Part shown: positions 55,771 through 64,000 of the stretch, piece by piece | Numbering within the stretch: the stretch's first letter is position 1 | Layout of the letters: the number at the start of each line of letters is the position of its first letter | Assembly: GCA_028287895.1 (NCBI GenBank) | Contig: JAQBOV010000036.1 | Coordinates: 1-64,000 of the forward strand | Origin: Mucilaginibacter sp. | GTDB taxonomy: Bacteria > Bacteroidota > Bacteroidia > Sphingobacteriales > Sphingobacteriaceae | DNA: 64,000 bases | Direction of reading: 5' to 3' | Notes under the pieces: generated by a model | Told to the model about the DNA's origin: nothing | Databases searched by the model: none | Seen by the model: only the letters and a program-made list of their open reading frames with translations | Translations under genes and position numbers: made by a program

Positions 55771-55779
55771 CTTTGCCGT

Positions 55780-56040
55780 TACCACAACTTTATGCAGCGC
55801 ATGGATCTTTATATTGATTGCATTTATTTGGTCCAATCCCATGCGCGTGCGAAACTCTACAAATAGAGATGCGTCAAACGGTGGTTCTGGACTAAAGCTC
55901 GAGTAGCCCGAAACACTGTACATACATGTTCTCTGAGATCTGGGCTATTGTTTCCCGGTCATCCAGATTTTGCACATTGCTTGATGATCAGCGAACCGAT
56001 AACCACCCTGGGACTTAAGGAGGACGTCCCGTATGATTTA
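55780..56040 (-). pseudogene. N-terminal half of a decayed DUF772/IS5-IS1182-type transposase
   Basis: Minus-strand reading gives LSPRVVIGSLIIK, then, after a frame change, GYSSFSPEPPFDASLFVEF and MGLDQINAINIKIH. These are characteristic of the DUF772 N-terminal domain of IS5/IS1182 transposases. Stops and a frameshift make it non-functional. Confidence 0.7.
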
Positions 56041-56219
56041 CTCCTGCTTGTTTTGTGTATTGCCTGGATTGAGCTTTTGTGAAAAGGGCGTCTCAAATCC
56101 TGCTAATACTAATTGATCCGAGCTGACAAAATTGGGTGCAAATGCATTTTTAAGGTCTTAGCCATTAATCCTTGTACTTAGTACGGCTAATTTTTTTATA
56201 TTTCGCTATAAATCAAAGC

Positions 56220-56855
56220 AGATTCCGTTTTTTTGCAGACCCTAAATAGCCATCAGTCCCATCAGCCGCATTAATCTGCGCACACGTTTGACATTCATGC
56301 TATAACCCTCGATCAGGCATAAATAAACGCAAATCGTAACTACTCCACCGTGTGCCTACTCCAGGGAATAAGCGTCTATTAAACATGATTTTTATATTGA
56401 CGGCACTGTCACCCTGTGAAATATAATAAGACCCCGAACGATGGATCCTTAACAGCTCGCATTGTTCCTGAATGCTGAATTTCCCGTCTTTAGTTACCAT
56501 GGCTCTTCGCTCTGCGACACTACACTTCAAGATAACATTTTTTTTAACCATTCATTCTGCATTTGAAGCTTGCTGATTGTTCGTATAAGCGGGATTCATT
56601 GGCCTCATTTTGCTTATTATCACTTTATTTTTTTCCGAAAACAACTGACAGCTATGATCTAAAAAATGTTTCTTCCAGGTCTGAATCTGGGTCGGATGTA
56701 TATCTATTCAAGAGCCAGTTCCGCCATTGTTTTCTGTTCCTTTATTGCGGCTATGGCCACTTTGGCCATAAATTCTGCACTGTATTTCTTCCTTCTGCTT
56801 ACGGTGTTATACCTTAATTCAATGACCTATTTCAGGGCAGTATTATAGTCCATTG
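56220..56855 (-). pseudogene. Relic of an IS3-family insertion sequence
   Basis: The promoter-proximal part reads RRKKYSAEFMAKVAIAAIK and EQKTMAELAL, the start of an IS3 OrfA. After frameshifts, LYEQISKLQMQNEWLKKNV leads into KCSVAERRAMVTKDGKFS and MNVKRVRRLMRLMGL, the N-terminus of OrfB. The catalytic DDE core is missing. Stops and frame changes show long decay. Confidence 0.8.
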
Positions 56856-56924
56856 CTTTATATCCTCCATATGACTATTCAATACTGCTTTTAAAGGAGC
56901 TACGTTGTTAACTATGAATAGTTA

Positions 56925-57950
56925 CTATTTCTCCATGAAATTCTTGTAAAATAATAAGTGCGTTTTTGCGATTTCCGACCATTCGAACTTTTTAATAAAA
57001 GATTGCATATTTATTGATTTTTCAGAAAACTTTGTCTTCACCTTTTCCATTTCTGAACGAGCTAACATGTTTACAAGTTCTTTGGGGTTATTTACAAACG
57101 TGACCATTTCAGCAAATTCGGGAGCCGTTTGAGGTCCTTGAGTAGTGTAAACCATAAGGCCGTTTTTTATTACGGCCAGTAAAGAACCTCTTCTTTCGGA
57201 AGCGCCATCAGGATATGGTAAGTAAGCAATTGCCGACTTACTTAATTGATCAAAAACTTCTTTTTCGGAAAAATTAGTTAACCAGCAAATAGGTAAATTT
57301 TCCGTCGATTGTTTAAGCTTGTAAAAATAATTCAAATCCTTGTCGATAATCTTTCCAATAATTTTTATTTTATAATTTAGTTGACCCTGTTTTAACAAGG
57401 TTGCCAGTTCTATCACTTGTTCAAGGCCCTTTTTGGGTCTGATTAAACCAAAGTATATAATTTCATCAGTATTTTTGCCATTAAAGCTTACAGGAAAATT
57501 AAATGGCCCTGTAATATTAGAACCAATTGGTATAACATTCGGCTTCCTCTGATACCATGGAAAAATTGATTTAAAATATTTGTACTCAAAAAGACTAGTA
57601 AAAATTAGATTCTTATTAAAAGAAAAAGGTAATAACCATAATTTTCTTAAAGGATGGAACTGACTTGCTTCGTGAATTGTTATAATGGTTTTATATCTTA
57701 AACTTAAAGCTTGCGGTAAAAAACTATATTTATAACCAATTGAGGGAAATTGTATGTGAATAATATCGGCTTTAATTTCTTTAATCCTCTTACATATACT
57801 ATTTAATTGTGATAACGACCAATCAATATTGGCTAGCACCTCAACATCTATATTCTGACTTCGTAAAGATACAACAAGTTTTTCGGTATAGTCGCCAACA
57901 CCGCATAGCTGCTGTGGAGGATAACTACCGCTTATCATTAATAACTTCAT
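56925..57950 (-). CDS. Glycosyltransferase family 4
   Basis: A 341-residue GT-B enzyme. The N-terminal Rossmann half opens MKLLMISGSYPPQQLCGVGDY, a glycine-rich acceptor loop typical of GT4. The C-terminal nucleotide-sugar part has FGLIRPKKGLEQVIELA and GASERRGSLLAVIKNGL (usually E-x7-E; here ERRGSLLAV). The sugar is unknown. It is the last gene of the exopolysaccharide cluster and overlaps the wzy gene by 26 bases. Confidence 0.9.
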   Translation of the reverse strand: MKLLMISGSYPPQQLCGVGDYTEKLVVSLRSQNIDVEVLANIDWSLSQLNSICKRIKEIKADIIHIQFPSIGYKYSFLPQALSLRYKTIITIHEASQFHPLRKLWLLPFSFNKNLIFTSLFEYKYFKSIFPWYQRKPNVIPIGSNITGPFNFPVSFNGKNTDEIIYFGLIRPKKGLEQVIELATLLKQGQLNYKIKIIGKIIDKDLNYFYKLKQSTENLPICWLTNFSEKEVFDQLSKSAIAYLPYPDGASERRGSLLAVIKNGLMVYTTQGPQTAPEFAEMVTFVNNPKELVNMLARSEMEKVKTKFSEKSINMQSFIKKFEWSEIAKTHLLFYKNFMEK

Positions 57951-59313
57951 ACTCTTTATGAAAATTTGTTCCGGTAACCAAAATAAGTCCTATAGTTAGC
58001 CAGAAAAATCCAAAAACAAAGCTAAACCCGCTAATTATATCGCTAAAAATCAGTGTACAAAAGGATATAATTATCGCTGTTTTAAATACCGAATTATTAT
58101 AAGTTGTATTTTTTGCCCTTGTTTGGTTTCTGATTAAATAAAACAAGAATATTATAAAAAAAACACCTCCTATTATACCGGTATTAGATAATAATTTTAC
58201 AAAAAGATCAAATGAGGATACTGAACCCCACCCCGCGCCCAGAATAGGGTGATTTAAAAAAGTGTGCCAGGCATCCATTATGCCGCTAGCTCTTTCAAGA
58301 CTGGAATAAGTGTCACTCTTATTAAATAAAGCTGCATCAAGAATACCACGAAATAAATAATAAATAATTAATAAGATAAATGGCATTATAAATACTAAGC
58401 CAGTAATAAATAGGATTTTTCTATTGGGACTCAACTTATTAAGATAGTAAAACATTGTCCAAATGCCTATAAAGCCTAAACAAACTATACCTAAGGTTGA
58501 AGTACTTCTTATTATAAACACTATAAGAATCAATACAAATAAAACATCCATAGTTGAATTGAAAATATATTTATCTTTTATAATTCCAATAATTAAAAAT
58601 GGAAGCAGTATTTCAACACTTTGAACAAGAACGGAAGATTCAACCGCTACTGATATTATTCTTTTAGTTTGTTCTTCGGTCTCTAAAAACATACCGGAAC
58701 TTTGTGCTGCCTGGCTAATACTATTATTGAAAATAAAAGATGGATAGGATATATTTGTATAATTGCAAAGCAATTCAAAAAATCCCCAAACAACAACAAA
58801 AAGAATGGAATAACTATAAATTTTTATCGTGTTTTTATAGTTGTCCTCTGTTCTATTATGGAAATATAAACTAATTGCCATTATTATGCCAAACAACAAA
58901 TAAATATACTGTGACACATTTCTTAAACTAAAAATAATTGGATTACTTGAATTCAGATTGCCATTTACATTACCCATTTCTTTTCCATTTATTAAAAAAG
59001 GCATGATTAAAGACAAACAGGATGTAATTGCAAAACCTAATAACAGTAATATTGCTGTGAATTCTTTCTTATTAATTTCTGTTGCATTTAAGAAATTTCT
59101 ATAATTTTTAGCAAAAATACTTATTAGCCAAAGCATCCCTAAAAACATAAATGGTTGTATTGCACTTCCAGTATCTCCTGATCCAACATTTATTACCGCA
59201 GTTGCCGAAAATGGAATAAAAAAAATAAGAATGTTATAAAGAAACTTCGCGTTAAATATTAGCCCATATATCCCTAAAATCATAATAACCACCCCGGTTG
59301 CAGAAATACTCAT
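57925..59313 (-). CDS. O-antigen/exopolysaccharide polymerase (Wzy-like)
   Basis: A 462-residue membrane protein with about eleven predicted transmembrane helices and a periplasmic loop carrying ASGIMDAWHTFLNHPILGAGWG, the usual Wzy_C-type signature (NPxxGxGxG). It would polymerise lipid-linked repeat units. Very AT-rich and hydrophobic; sequence diversity is normal for these proteins. It overlaps the GT4 gene. Confidence 0.87.
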   Translation of the reverse strand: MSISATGVVIMILGIYGLIFNAKFLYNILIFFIPFSATAVINVGSGDTGSAIQPFMFLGMLWLISIFAKNYRNFLNATEINKKEFTAILLLLGFAITSCLSLIMPFLINGKEMGNVNGNLNSSNPIIFSLRNVSQYIYLLFGIIMAISLYFHNRTEDNYKNTIKIYSYSILFVVVWGFFELLCNYTNISYPSFIFNNSISQAAQSSGMFLETEEQTKRIISVAVESSVLVQSVEILLPFLIIGIIKDKYIFNSTMDVLFVLILIVFIIRSTSTLGIVCLGFIGIWTMFYYLNKLSPNRKILFITGLVFIMPFILLIIYYLFRGILDAALFNKSDTYSSLERASGIMDAWHTFLNHPILGAGWGSVSSFDLFVKLLSNTGIIGGVFFIIFLFYLIRNQTRAKNTTYNNSVFKTAIIISFCTLIFSDIISGFSFVFGFFWLTIGLILVTGTNFHKEYEVINDKR

Positions 59314-59361
59314 TTACACTATGTTAGTAATTAATCAATTAATTAGATTTCACTAATACAG

Positions 59362-59907
59362 CTATAAAAACCATGGCCGGTAATTTAAAGTATATTTCAA
59401 TTTACTTTTCCTTTGTCCAATTACTTTTGCAGGTACACCGCCTACAATTGCCATAGCTTCTACATTTTTGGTAACGACACTACCAGCAGCCACAACAGCG
59501 CCCCATCCAATTTTTACTCCTGGTAATATAGTAACCCTTGTTGCAATCCACACATAATCTTCAATAATCACACTCCCCCCTTTTACCTGATGGTAATCAT
59601 CATTTGGATCGTGCTCTATTGTCCAAATATTAGAGTCTTGTCCAATATCGACGTTATTTCCAATAATTAATTCACCGCCCCTGCCATCCAATGTTACTTT
59701 TTTATTAATTATTGTATTGTTACCAATGCTAATGCTGCCATTACGCCCCAGTAAATCAAGCCCCATCGCAATAAAAGTATTTGTTCCAATATTTTTTAAA
59801 ATTCTTTTCAAAAAAAACAGTCTTACTTTGTAAGAAGGCAAATTCATTATCAGTTCTCTAAAAACATATTTAGTCAATCCTAAAAACCACGCCTTAACTT
59901 CCATCAA
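59362..59907 (-). CDS. Left-handed beta-helix acetyltransferase (WcaF/maltose O-acetyltransferase-like)
   Basis: A 181-residue hexapeptide-repeat enzyme. Repeats run from about 55 ([19 protein letters not shown]) to 160 ([29 protein letters not shown]). The catalytic His is likely in TIEHDPNDD (residue about 106). It would transfer an acetyl group to a sugar of the exopolysaccharide. Its N-terminal hydrophobic stretch is an amphipathic helix, not a signal. Confidence 0.88.
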   Translation of the reverse strand: MMEVKAWFLGLTKYVFRELIMNLPSYKVRLFFLKRILKNIGTNTFIAMGLDLLGRNGSISIGNNTIINKKVTLDGRGGELIIGNNVDIGQDSNIWTIEHDPNDDYHQVKGGSVIIEDYVWIATRVTILPGVKIGWGAVVAAGSVVTKNVEAMAIVGGVPAKVIGQRKSKLKYTLNYRPWFL

Positions 59908-59995
59908 TTCTATAAATTTTTATTTAGAATGTTCACTTTAATTAGCTATCTGCCATTAATCCTTTAAAGTGTAACTAATAAATTTACCCTTTACT

Positions 59996-60898
59996 TTATT
60001 TTTCTTTTCTAATTGAAAGAATATTAGTAATTAACATCACTGTATGATAACAATATATTAATAATAACCTCAACCAGCTAATTACTGTATTAGAATGCCG
60101 CCTAGTAAATTCAACATTTTGTTTTAGATTGTACATTGACCTATTTGAGCGCAATAAATTTTTAAAATCTTTAAAGTTAGTAACTTTATGTATGCCTGTG
60201 GTTGCTCTATCATTATAAATCTTTAGAGTTGGAATAGCATAAGAATTATACCCATTTTCTTTTGCCCTCAGAAAGAAATCAAAATCTCCGAAATATTGGG
60301 GGAATTTTTTGGCATCAAAAAAGTTAAGCTTTGTTAAAATTGAAACGGGAATCAATGTACCCATGCCGCCGGCCCAATCAACCTTCATTACGGCGTTATA
60401 TTTATCTGAATCTTTTTCATTATAACCAATTCCTTTCTTACTGCCGGTGAATTTATTAAAAACACAACCAAAATTGAATAATATATTATCTTCGTTTAAC
60501 CAAAAAGTTTTGGAAACTAAAATTGAGTTTTCATACAAATTACTTATTAATATTTTTACCAACTCGAAAAAATAATTTTCGTTGCAAATAGTATCATCGT
60601 TCCAAAGCAAAACATAATCGCAATTCAATTTCTCAACTGAAAATTTCGCTCCCCTATTCATAGCGCCCGTCCACCATAAATTACCGTCGCCATGTAATAT
60701 AATTATATCAGGATAATGCACATTAATCCATTCGGAGGTCCCATCCGTTGATCCATCATCAACTATAATTATTTTAAATTGATATTTATTATTACCGTTG
60801 GCTTTATAATAAGACAAAGAGTTGTCAATTGATATTAATCCCTTTTTCGTTATTTCTAAACGGTTATAGATTGGAATAATAATGGATATTAGATTCAT
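59996..60898 (-). CDS. Glycosyltransferase family 2
   Basis: A 300-residue GT-A enzyme starting MNLISIIIPIYNRLEITKK at 60898; an in-frame start eight codons earlier is less likely. The nucleotide-binding strand is IIVDDGSTDGTSEW, the DxD-type motif is LLWNDDTI, and the C-terminal part has YFGDFDFFLRAKENG. It resembles rhamnosyltransferase-like GT2 enzymes. The sugar is not known. Confidence 0.88.
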   Translation of the reverse strand: MNLISIIIPIYNRLEITKKGLISIDNSLSYYKANGNNKYQFKIIIVDDGSTDGTSEWINVHYPDIIILHGDGNLWWTGAMNRGAKFSVEKLNCDYVLLWNDDTICNENYFFELVKILISNLYENSILVSKTFWLNEDNILFNFGCVFNKFTGSKKGIGYNEKDSDKYNAVMKVDWAGGMGTLIPVSILTKLNFFDAKKFPQYFGDFDFFLRAKENGYNSYAIPTLKIYNDRATTGIHKVTNFKDFKNLLRSNRSMYNLKQNVEFTRRHSNTVISWLRLLLIYCYHTVMLITNILSIRKEK

Positions 60899-61003
60899 AG
60901 CACCAAATATGTTTGTTGACAATAAGGAATCGCAGTCGGCTTAAATTACTGGTTAGATAATTATTCATTATGTTATCGTAAAAAGTGAATTAGTGTTTTT
61001 TCT

Positions 61004-61792
61004 TTAAAATTCTTTTTTCTTACTAACTTCAAAATCTTCCGTTAAAAGCGATCTGTTTTTAAAAGGTAATAAATCCAGTAATTTTGCAATCCGGTAGTTT
61101 GTTATAATTTTAAACAATAATGCATTTATTTTCTTTTTGGTAAATAAATGTAAATTTATACCATTAGAGTAGAAATTAAGATTATATTTTTCACCTAATA
61201 AGCGTAATGATTTATATGTGTAAAATGTAATATGTTGCCCTGTTTCAGGAATTACATACCACCAATCATCTGCGGAATCTAATTTAGATGGCTGTAAGTC
61301 CGTTGAAAAAAAAATACTTTCGCTCCATTTTAACATTTTTTCCAGCTCACTTACGGGATCAACCAAATGTTCAAATACTTCGAAACTACTTAAAATTTCA
61401 TATTCAGGCTTTATTCCAGGCAGGGTAAGATCAAAACCTTTTGCAAAAACATTTTCACAATAAGTATCAAATAGAAAATAATTATATCCTTTATCTCTCA
61501 TAATTCGTGTAAGTAAACCATAGCCGCCGCCATAATCCAAAAATTTTTGTTTTTTGTCAAAACAAAAAGTCAACAAACAAGAAAGGATCGGAGCAACAAC
61601 TAAATTACGGCTTACCAATCCGATATCTTGATTTGTGATAGCGTTACTATATGCTTCATTTAACCAGTAAGGAGATTCTGTTTGAATTAATCCACAATTA
61701 GTACACCGGTAATACTTCACATCATATTTTTTTAAAATCAAAGCCTTAAAACACTGTTCAACTTCTTTGTTACAAACCTTACAACTATTCAT
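61004..61792 (-). CDS. Class I SAM-dependent methyltransferase with N-terminal zinc finger
   Basis: A 262-residue protein. The N-terminal zinc-binding knot has Cys pairs in NSCKVCNKEVEQC and YYRCTNCG. The SAM loop is FLDYGGGYGLLTRIM, with FDTYCENV following. Relatives methylate sugar or lipid intermediates in polysaccharide loci. The substrate here is unknown. It lies in the exopolysaccharide cluster between two glycosyltransferases. Confidence 0.85.
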   Translation of the reverse strand: MNSCKVCNKEVEQCFKALILKKYDVKYYRCTNCGLIQTESPYWLNEAYSNAITNQDIGLVSRNLVVAPILSCLLTFCFDKKQKFLDYGGGYGLLTRIMRDKGYNYFLFDTYCENVFAKGFDLTLPGIKPEYEILSSFEVFEHLVDPVSELEKMLKWSESIFFSTDLQPSKLDSADDWWYVIPETGQHITFYTYKSLRLLGEKYNLNFYSNGINLHLFTKKKINALLFKIITNYRIAKLLDLLPFKNRSLLTEDFEVSKKKEF

Positions 61793-61920
61793 TATCTACT
61801 TGTTATAATACCGATTAAATACAACTGTTATTTCTGTTTTAATTTTATTACTTCGGGCAATTCTTTTTTAAAATTATTGGTATAAATACATCTACAACAT
61901 TGGAATTCATTTATATCTTT

Positions 61921-63057
61921 TTAAGACCAAGCATTTTCAATTAATTTAAATTTCTCCAAAATATCATTTACACTTACAGAACTAACGCATGGATAAGAGC
62001 TATTTAAAGGAACTGTATAAATACAATTCCAATTACAATCAAAACATGGCATTGGGAAATAGCAAATTTTTATATTTGCCCGTTGTTTGTAATTGACAAA
62101 TCTTTTAAAATGTCCGCCTCCGGCAATACATATTACTGATTTGTTTAAGGCTACACTCATATGGTATATGCCACTATCGTTACCAATAACACATAAGCTG
62201 TTAGTTATAATATAGGGTATAATTCTTAACGAGGTTTTGCCGGTTAGATCAATAAATTTATTTAGTTTATCTGGAGGCAGCCTTTTCTTCAAACCGTCTA
62301 CAATTAAAGTATCTGATGTGGTTCCTATAAAACAAACTGAATATTTTTCTGTTAAAAATAACACTATTTCATATAATACAGATGGGCTAAATTGCCGGTA
62401 ACTTTCACCGGCACCGGGAGCAATAATAATATTCGCGGAGCTATAGGCTACCTGAGGAAATTTCTTATTATCCAATAAACAAATTTGAGGGTGAGTATAA
62501 TTAAGCTTTTTAGAAATAATGTTTTCTGTAAAAACCTTATTAATTTCAAATTCACTCACTATACTTTCAGGTATGCTCACCAGCGAGCTATACATCGAAT
62601 TAACTACCATTTTAAAATATGGTTTTATCAATGTGTAATCACCATCCATGGTGATCTTTTTGTTTGCCGAGGCTGCAAATGCGATTAACTCATTTCTTAA
62701 ATCCCTTGAATAATGGAAATTAATTATTGTATGATATTTAAATTTTGAAATTTCTTTCAAGTATCTAAACCAATTTTTTGAACTCGGTTTATTTTCAACA
62801 TAAATAAATTTTTCAATTTTGCATCCGTCCAGTTCAATTGCCAAATCCTTAATAACAACACTGCAAACTAAAGTAATTTTCAAATCTTTATAAACTTCGC
62901 TTTCGGCAATTTCATTCATAAAGTTTCTGAAAATAATATAATCTCCTATTGCGTCTGTTTTTATGATAAGGATACGGGTAAGATCGCCTTTGAAAGAAAA
63001 AAAGAATTTTAATTTAAGCCATACGATATAAATTAACAAAGTTATTTTCCTTAGCAT
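61921..63057 (-). CDS. Glycosyltransferase family 9 (heptosyltransferase-like)
   Basis: A 378-residue GT-B enzyme. The N-terminal RILIIKTDAIGDYIIFRNFM contains the family's DAIGD motif, and the C-terminal half contains IIAPGAGESYRQFSP and GNDSGIYHMSVALNK. A cysteine-rich tail (CYFPMPCFDCNWNCIYTV) is unusual and might bind metal or form disulfides. An N-terminal hydrophobic segment (ITLLIYIVWLKLKFFF) may anchor it. Heptose or other sugars are possible. Confidence 0.87.
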   Translation of the reverse strand: MLRKITLLIYIVWLKLKFFFSFKGDLTRILIIKTDAIGDYIIFRNFMNEIAESEVYKDLKITLVCSVVIKDLAIELDGCKIEKFIYVENKPSSKNWFRYLKEISKFKYHTIINFHYSRDLRNELIAFAASANKKITMDGDYTLIKPYFKMVVNSMYSSLVSIPESIVSEFEINKVFTENIISKKLNYTHPQICLLDNKKFPQVAYSSANIIIAPGAGESYRQFSPSVLYEIVLFLTEKYSVCFIGTTSDTLIVDGLKKRLPPDKLNKFIDLTGKTSLRIIPYIITNSLCVIGNDSGIYHMSVALNKSVICIAGGGHFKRFVNYKQRANIKICYFPMPCFDCNWNCIYTVPLNSSYPCVSSVSVNDILEKFKLIENAWS

Positions 63058-63143
63058 TGTTTCAAATCTACGTTGTTAATACTCAAAGTACAGATAAAAT
63101 GCCGTACTTGAATATTTATGGAATCAAGAGCTACTTTCATTTC

Positions 63144-64000
63144 TTAGTTAACTGTTCTGTGCTGAAAATTGAAACATTTTTTTAGTGTATCCATTAAAAA
63201 AAGTTTTACAATTGATATCAAACTTGGAATTTCTTTGTTCAGCGTATAATCGTCAGCTTCTTTACTTATGACTAAATTGTCAGGATGTTTAATTGGTAGC
63301 TTTAATTCTTCAAAAGGAATATTTGCAAGTATATTGTCACCAACCGTATGCGTTGCGGCCTCATTACACCCAATATTGGTGATCATATTATTGTTCGGAA
63401 TTATTGAAAGCATTTGAGTATTCAAATTTGTAAAGGTATACTGGAAATCCCAGGTATTTATTTGTCCGTTTTTAACTTTTTTGTAACAGGATTCTAAAAA
63501 AAATTTCAGTTTCCTTGAATCTGTCAATACACCAAGGAAATCTTTTTTTAATGCGTCATCCAATAAATTTAAATTTACGTCATATTTTTCCCAAACACGT
63601 TTCCATCCGGCCCAACCCCAAACATGTGTTATATTTGAATAATAGTAGCTAAATTCATTCCGTTTTATACCATCCTGAAAGTTACAGCCACATATGTGAG
63701 CAATTTTAGTATTATCGCGGTAATAGATGAGCATTTCGTCAGTAAACTTAAAAAAATCCACACTTGGCAAACAATCATCTTCTAGTATTATACCTTCGGG
63801 TTCGTTTTCAAAAAACCAAGAGATAGCATTGCTAACAGCAACTTTACAACCCAAATTTTTATCCCGAAATAAAGTTTTAACTTCACAGTCCCAATTTATA
63901 TCTTTTACTATTTCCCTGGTTTGATTGCACAAAATACTATCATTTGTTTTACCATCTCTCGGGCCATCTGCCGCTATATATAATTTTGAAGGCTTTGCTT
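63144..64000 (-). CDS. Nucleotide-diphospho-sugar transferase (GT-A), 5' end outside the window
   Basis: The visible reading frame runs from the window end to 63144 (about 284 residues) and is open past base 64000, with the phrase PSKLYIAADGPRDGK before the first start-like codon. It has VKTLFRDKNLGCKVAVSNA and the metal-binding ILEDDCLPSVDFF. The C-terminal part includes YYSNITHVWGWAGWKRVWE. This resembles the family that also contains HlpA-type glycosyltransferases. It is the most upstream visible gene of the exopolysaccharide cluster. Confidence 0.85.
   Translation of the reverse strand, partial: AKPSKLYIAADGPRDGKTNDSILCNQTREIVKDINWDCEVKTLFRDKNLGCKVAVSNAISWFFENEPEGIILEDDCLPSVDFFKFTDEMLIYYRDNTKIAHICGCNFQDGIKRNEFSYYYSNITHVWGWAGWKRVWEKYDVNLNLLDDALKKDFLGVLTDSRKLKFFLESCYKKVKNGQINTWDFQYTFTNLNTQMLSIIPNNNMITNIGCNEAATHTVGDNILANIPFEELKLPIKHPDNLVISKEADDYTLNKEIPSLISIVKLFLMDTLKKCFNFQHRTVN

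Overview
This window is chromosomal DNA of a Bacteroidota member, most likely family Sphingobacteriaceae (Mucilaginibacter/Pedobacter-like; the genus is an inference). The grounds are: promoters of the Bacteroidota type (TTTG, 19-21 nt, TAnnTTTG); a Wzi/SLBB/Wzz exopolysaccharide locus; GH2 and GH92 mannosidases; many secreted or lipoprotein genes of unknown function; and the families of the insertion-sequence relics.

Layout. 1-776: a small minus-strand RNA transcription unit with a consensus promoter, two paralogous class II tRNA-like RNAs and a terminator. 777-3506: an Lrp/AsnC regulator convergent with tex. 3771-8876: a methionine/one-carbon block, with promoter, SAM-I riboswitch, metH, then metF. 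8919-11021: a secreted beta-barrel-like protein, a relic of a paralogous copy, and a HAD hydrolase. 11236-16264: a complete threonine operon on the minus strand (thrL leader peptide, attenuator, thrA, thrB, thrC) carrying two copies of a G+C-rich palindromic repeat, one inside the thrB reading frame. 16616-26138: single genes, including a DAC-domain (diadenylate cyclase-like) protein, lipoproteins, an esterase, an alcohol dehydrogenase, a GH13 amylase, an AraC regulator and a PhyH dioxygenase. 26228-32313: a tight five-gene minus-strand operon with a flavin disulfide reductase, ABC ATPase, permease fused to a binding protein, egtB and egtD. I read it as an ergothioneine synthesis, uptake and redox module; the fused binding domain appears to be circularly permuted. 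32654-36270: tRNA-Glu with its terminator, a decayed transposase, a MacB/FtsX-type permease, and a patch of gene debris (AraC, copper ATPase and LuxR fragments). 36281-41763: a small unknown protein, a quinone oxidoreductase, LigD, an SDR and MscS. 42758-49166: a beta-mannosidase, FucP-type transporter and alpha-mannosidase operon, followed by a 47-residue zinc-ribbon ORF. 49822-64000: an exopolysaccharide locus with Wzi, Wza-like and Wzz-like proteins. A graveyard of at least three insertion-sequence types separates these from an AT-rich minus-strand cluster of glycosyltransferases, Wzy, acetyltransferase and methyltransferase that runs off the window end.

How the genes work together. SAM sensing governs methionine synthesis (metH; metF supplies the methyl donor). 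Threonine synthesis appears to be controlled by ribosome-mediated attenuation. The egt operon would couple making ergothioneine, moving it across the membrane and reducing its oxidised form. The mannosidase operon would trim mannose-rich glycans in the periplasm and import a released sugar. The last 14 kb builds, polymerises and exports a surface polysaccharide.

The items most worth a second look are the tRNA-like RNA operon, the permuted binding domain of the putative ergothioneine transporter, and the threonine operon with its leader and repeat insertion.
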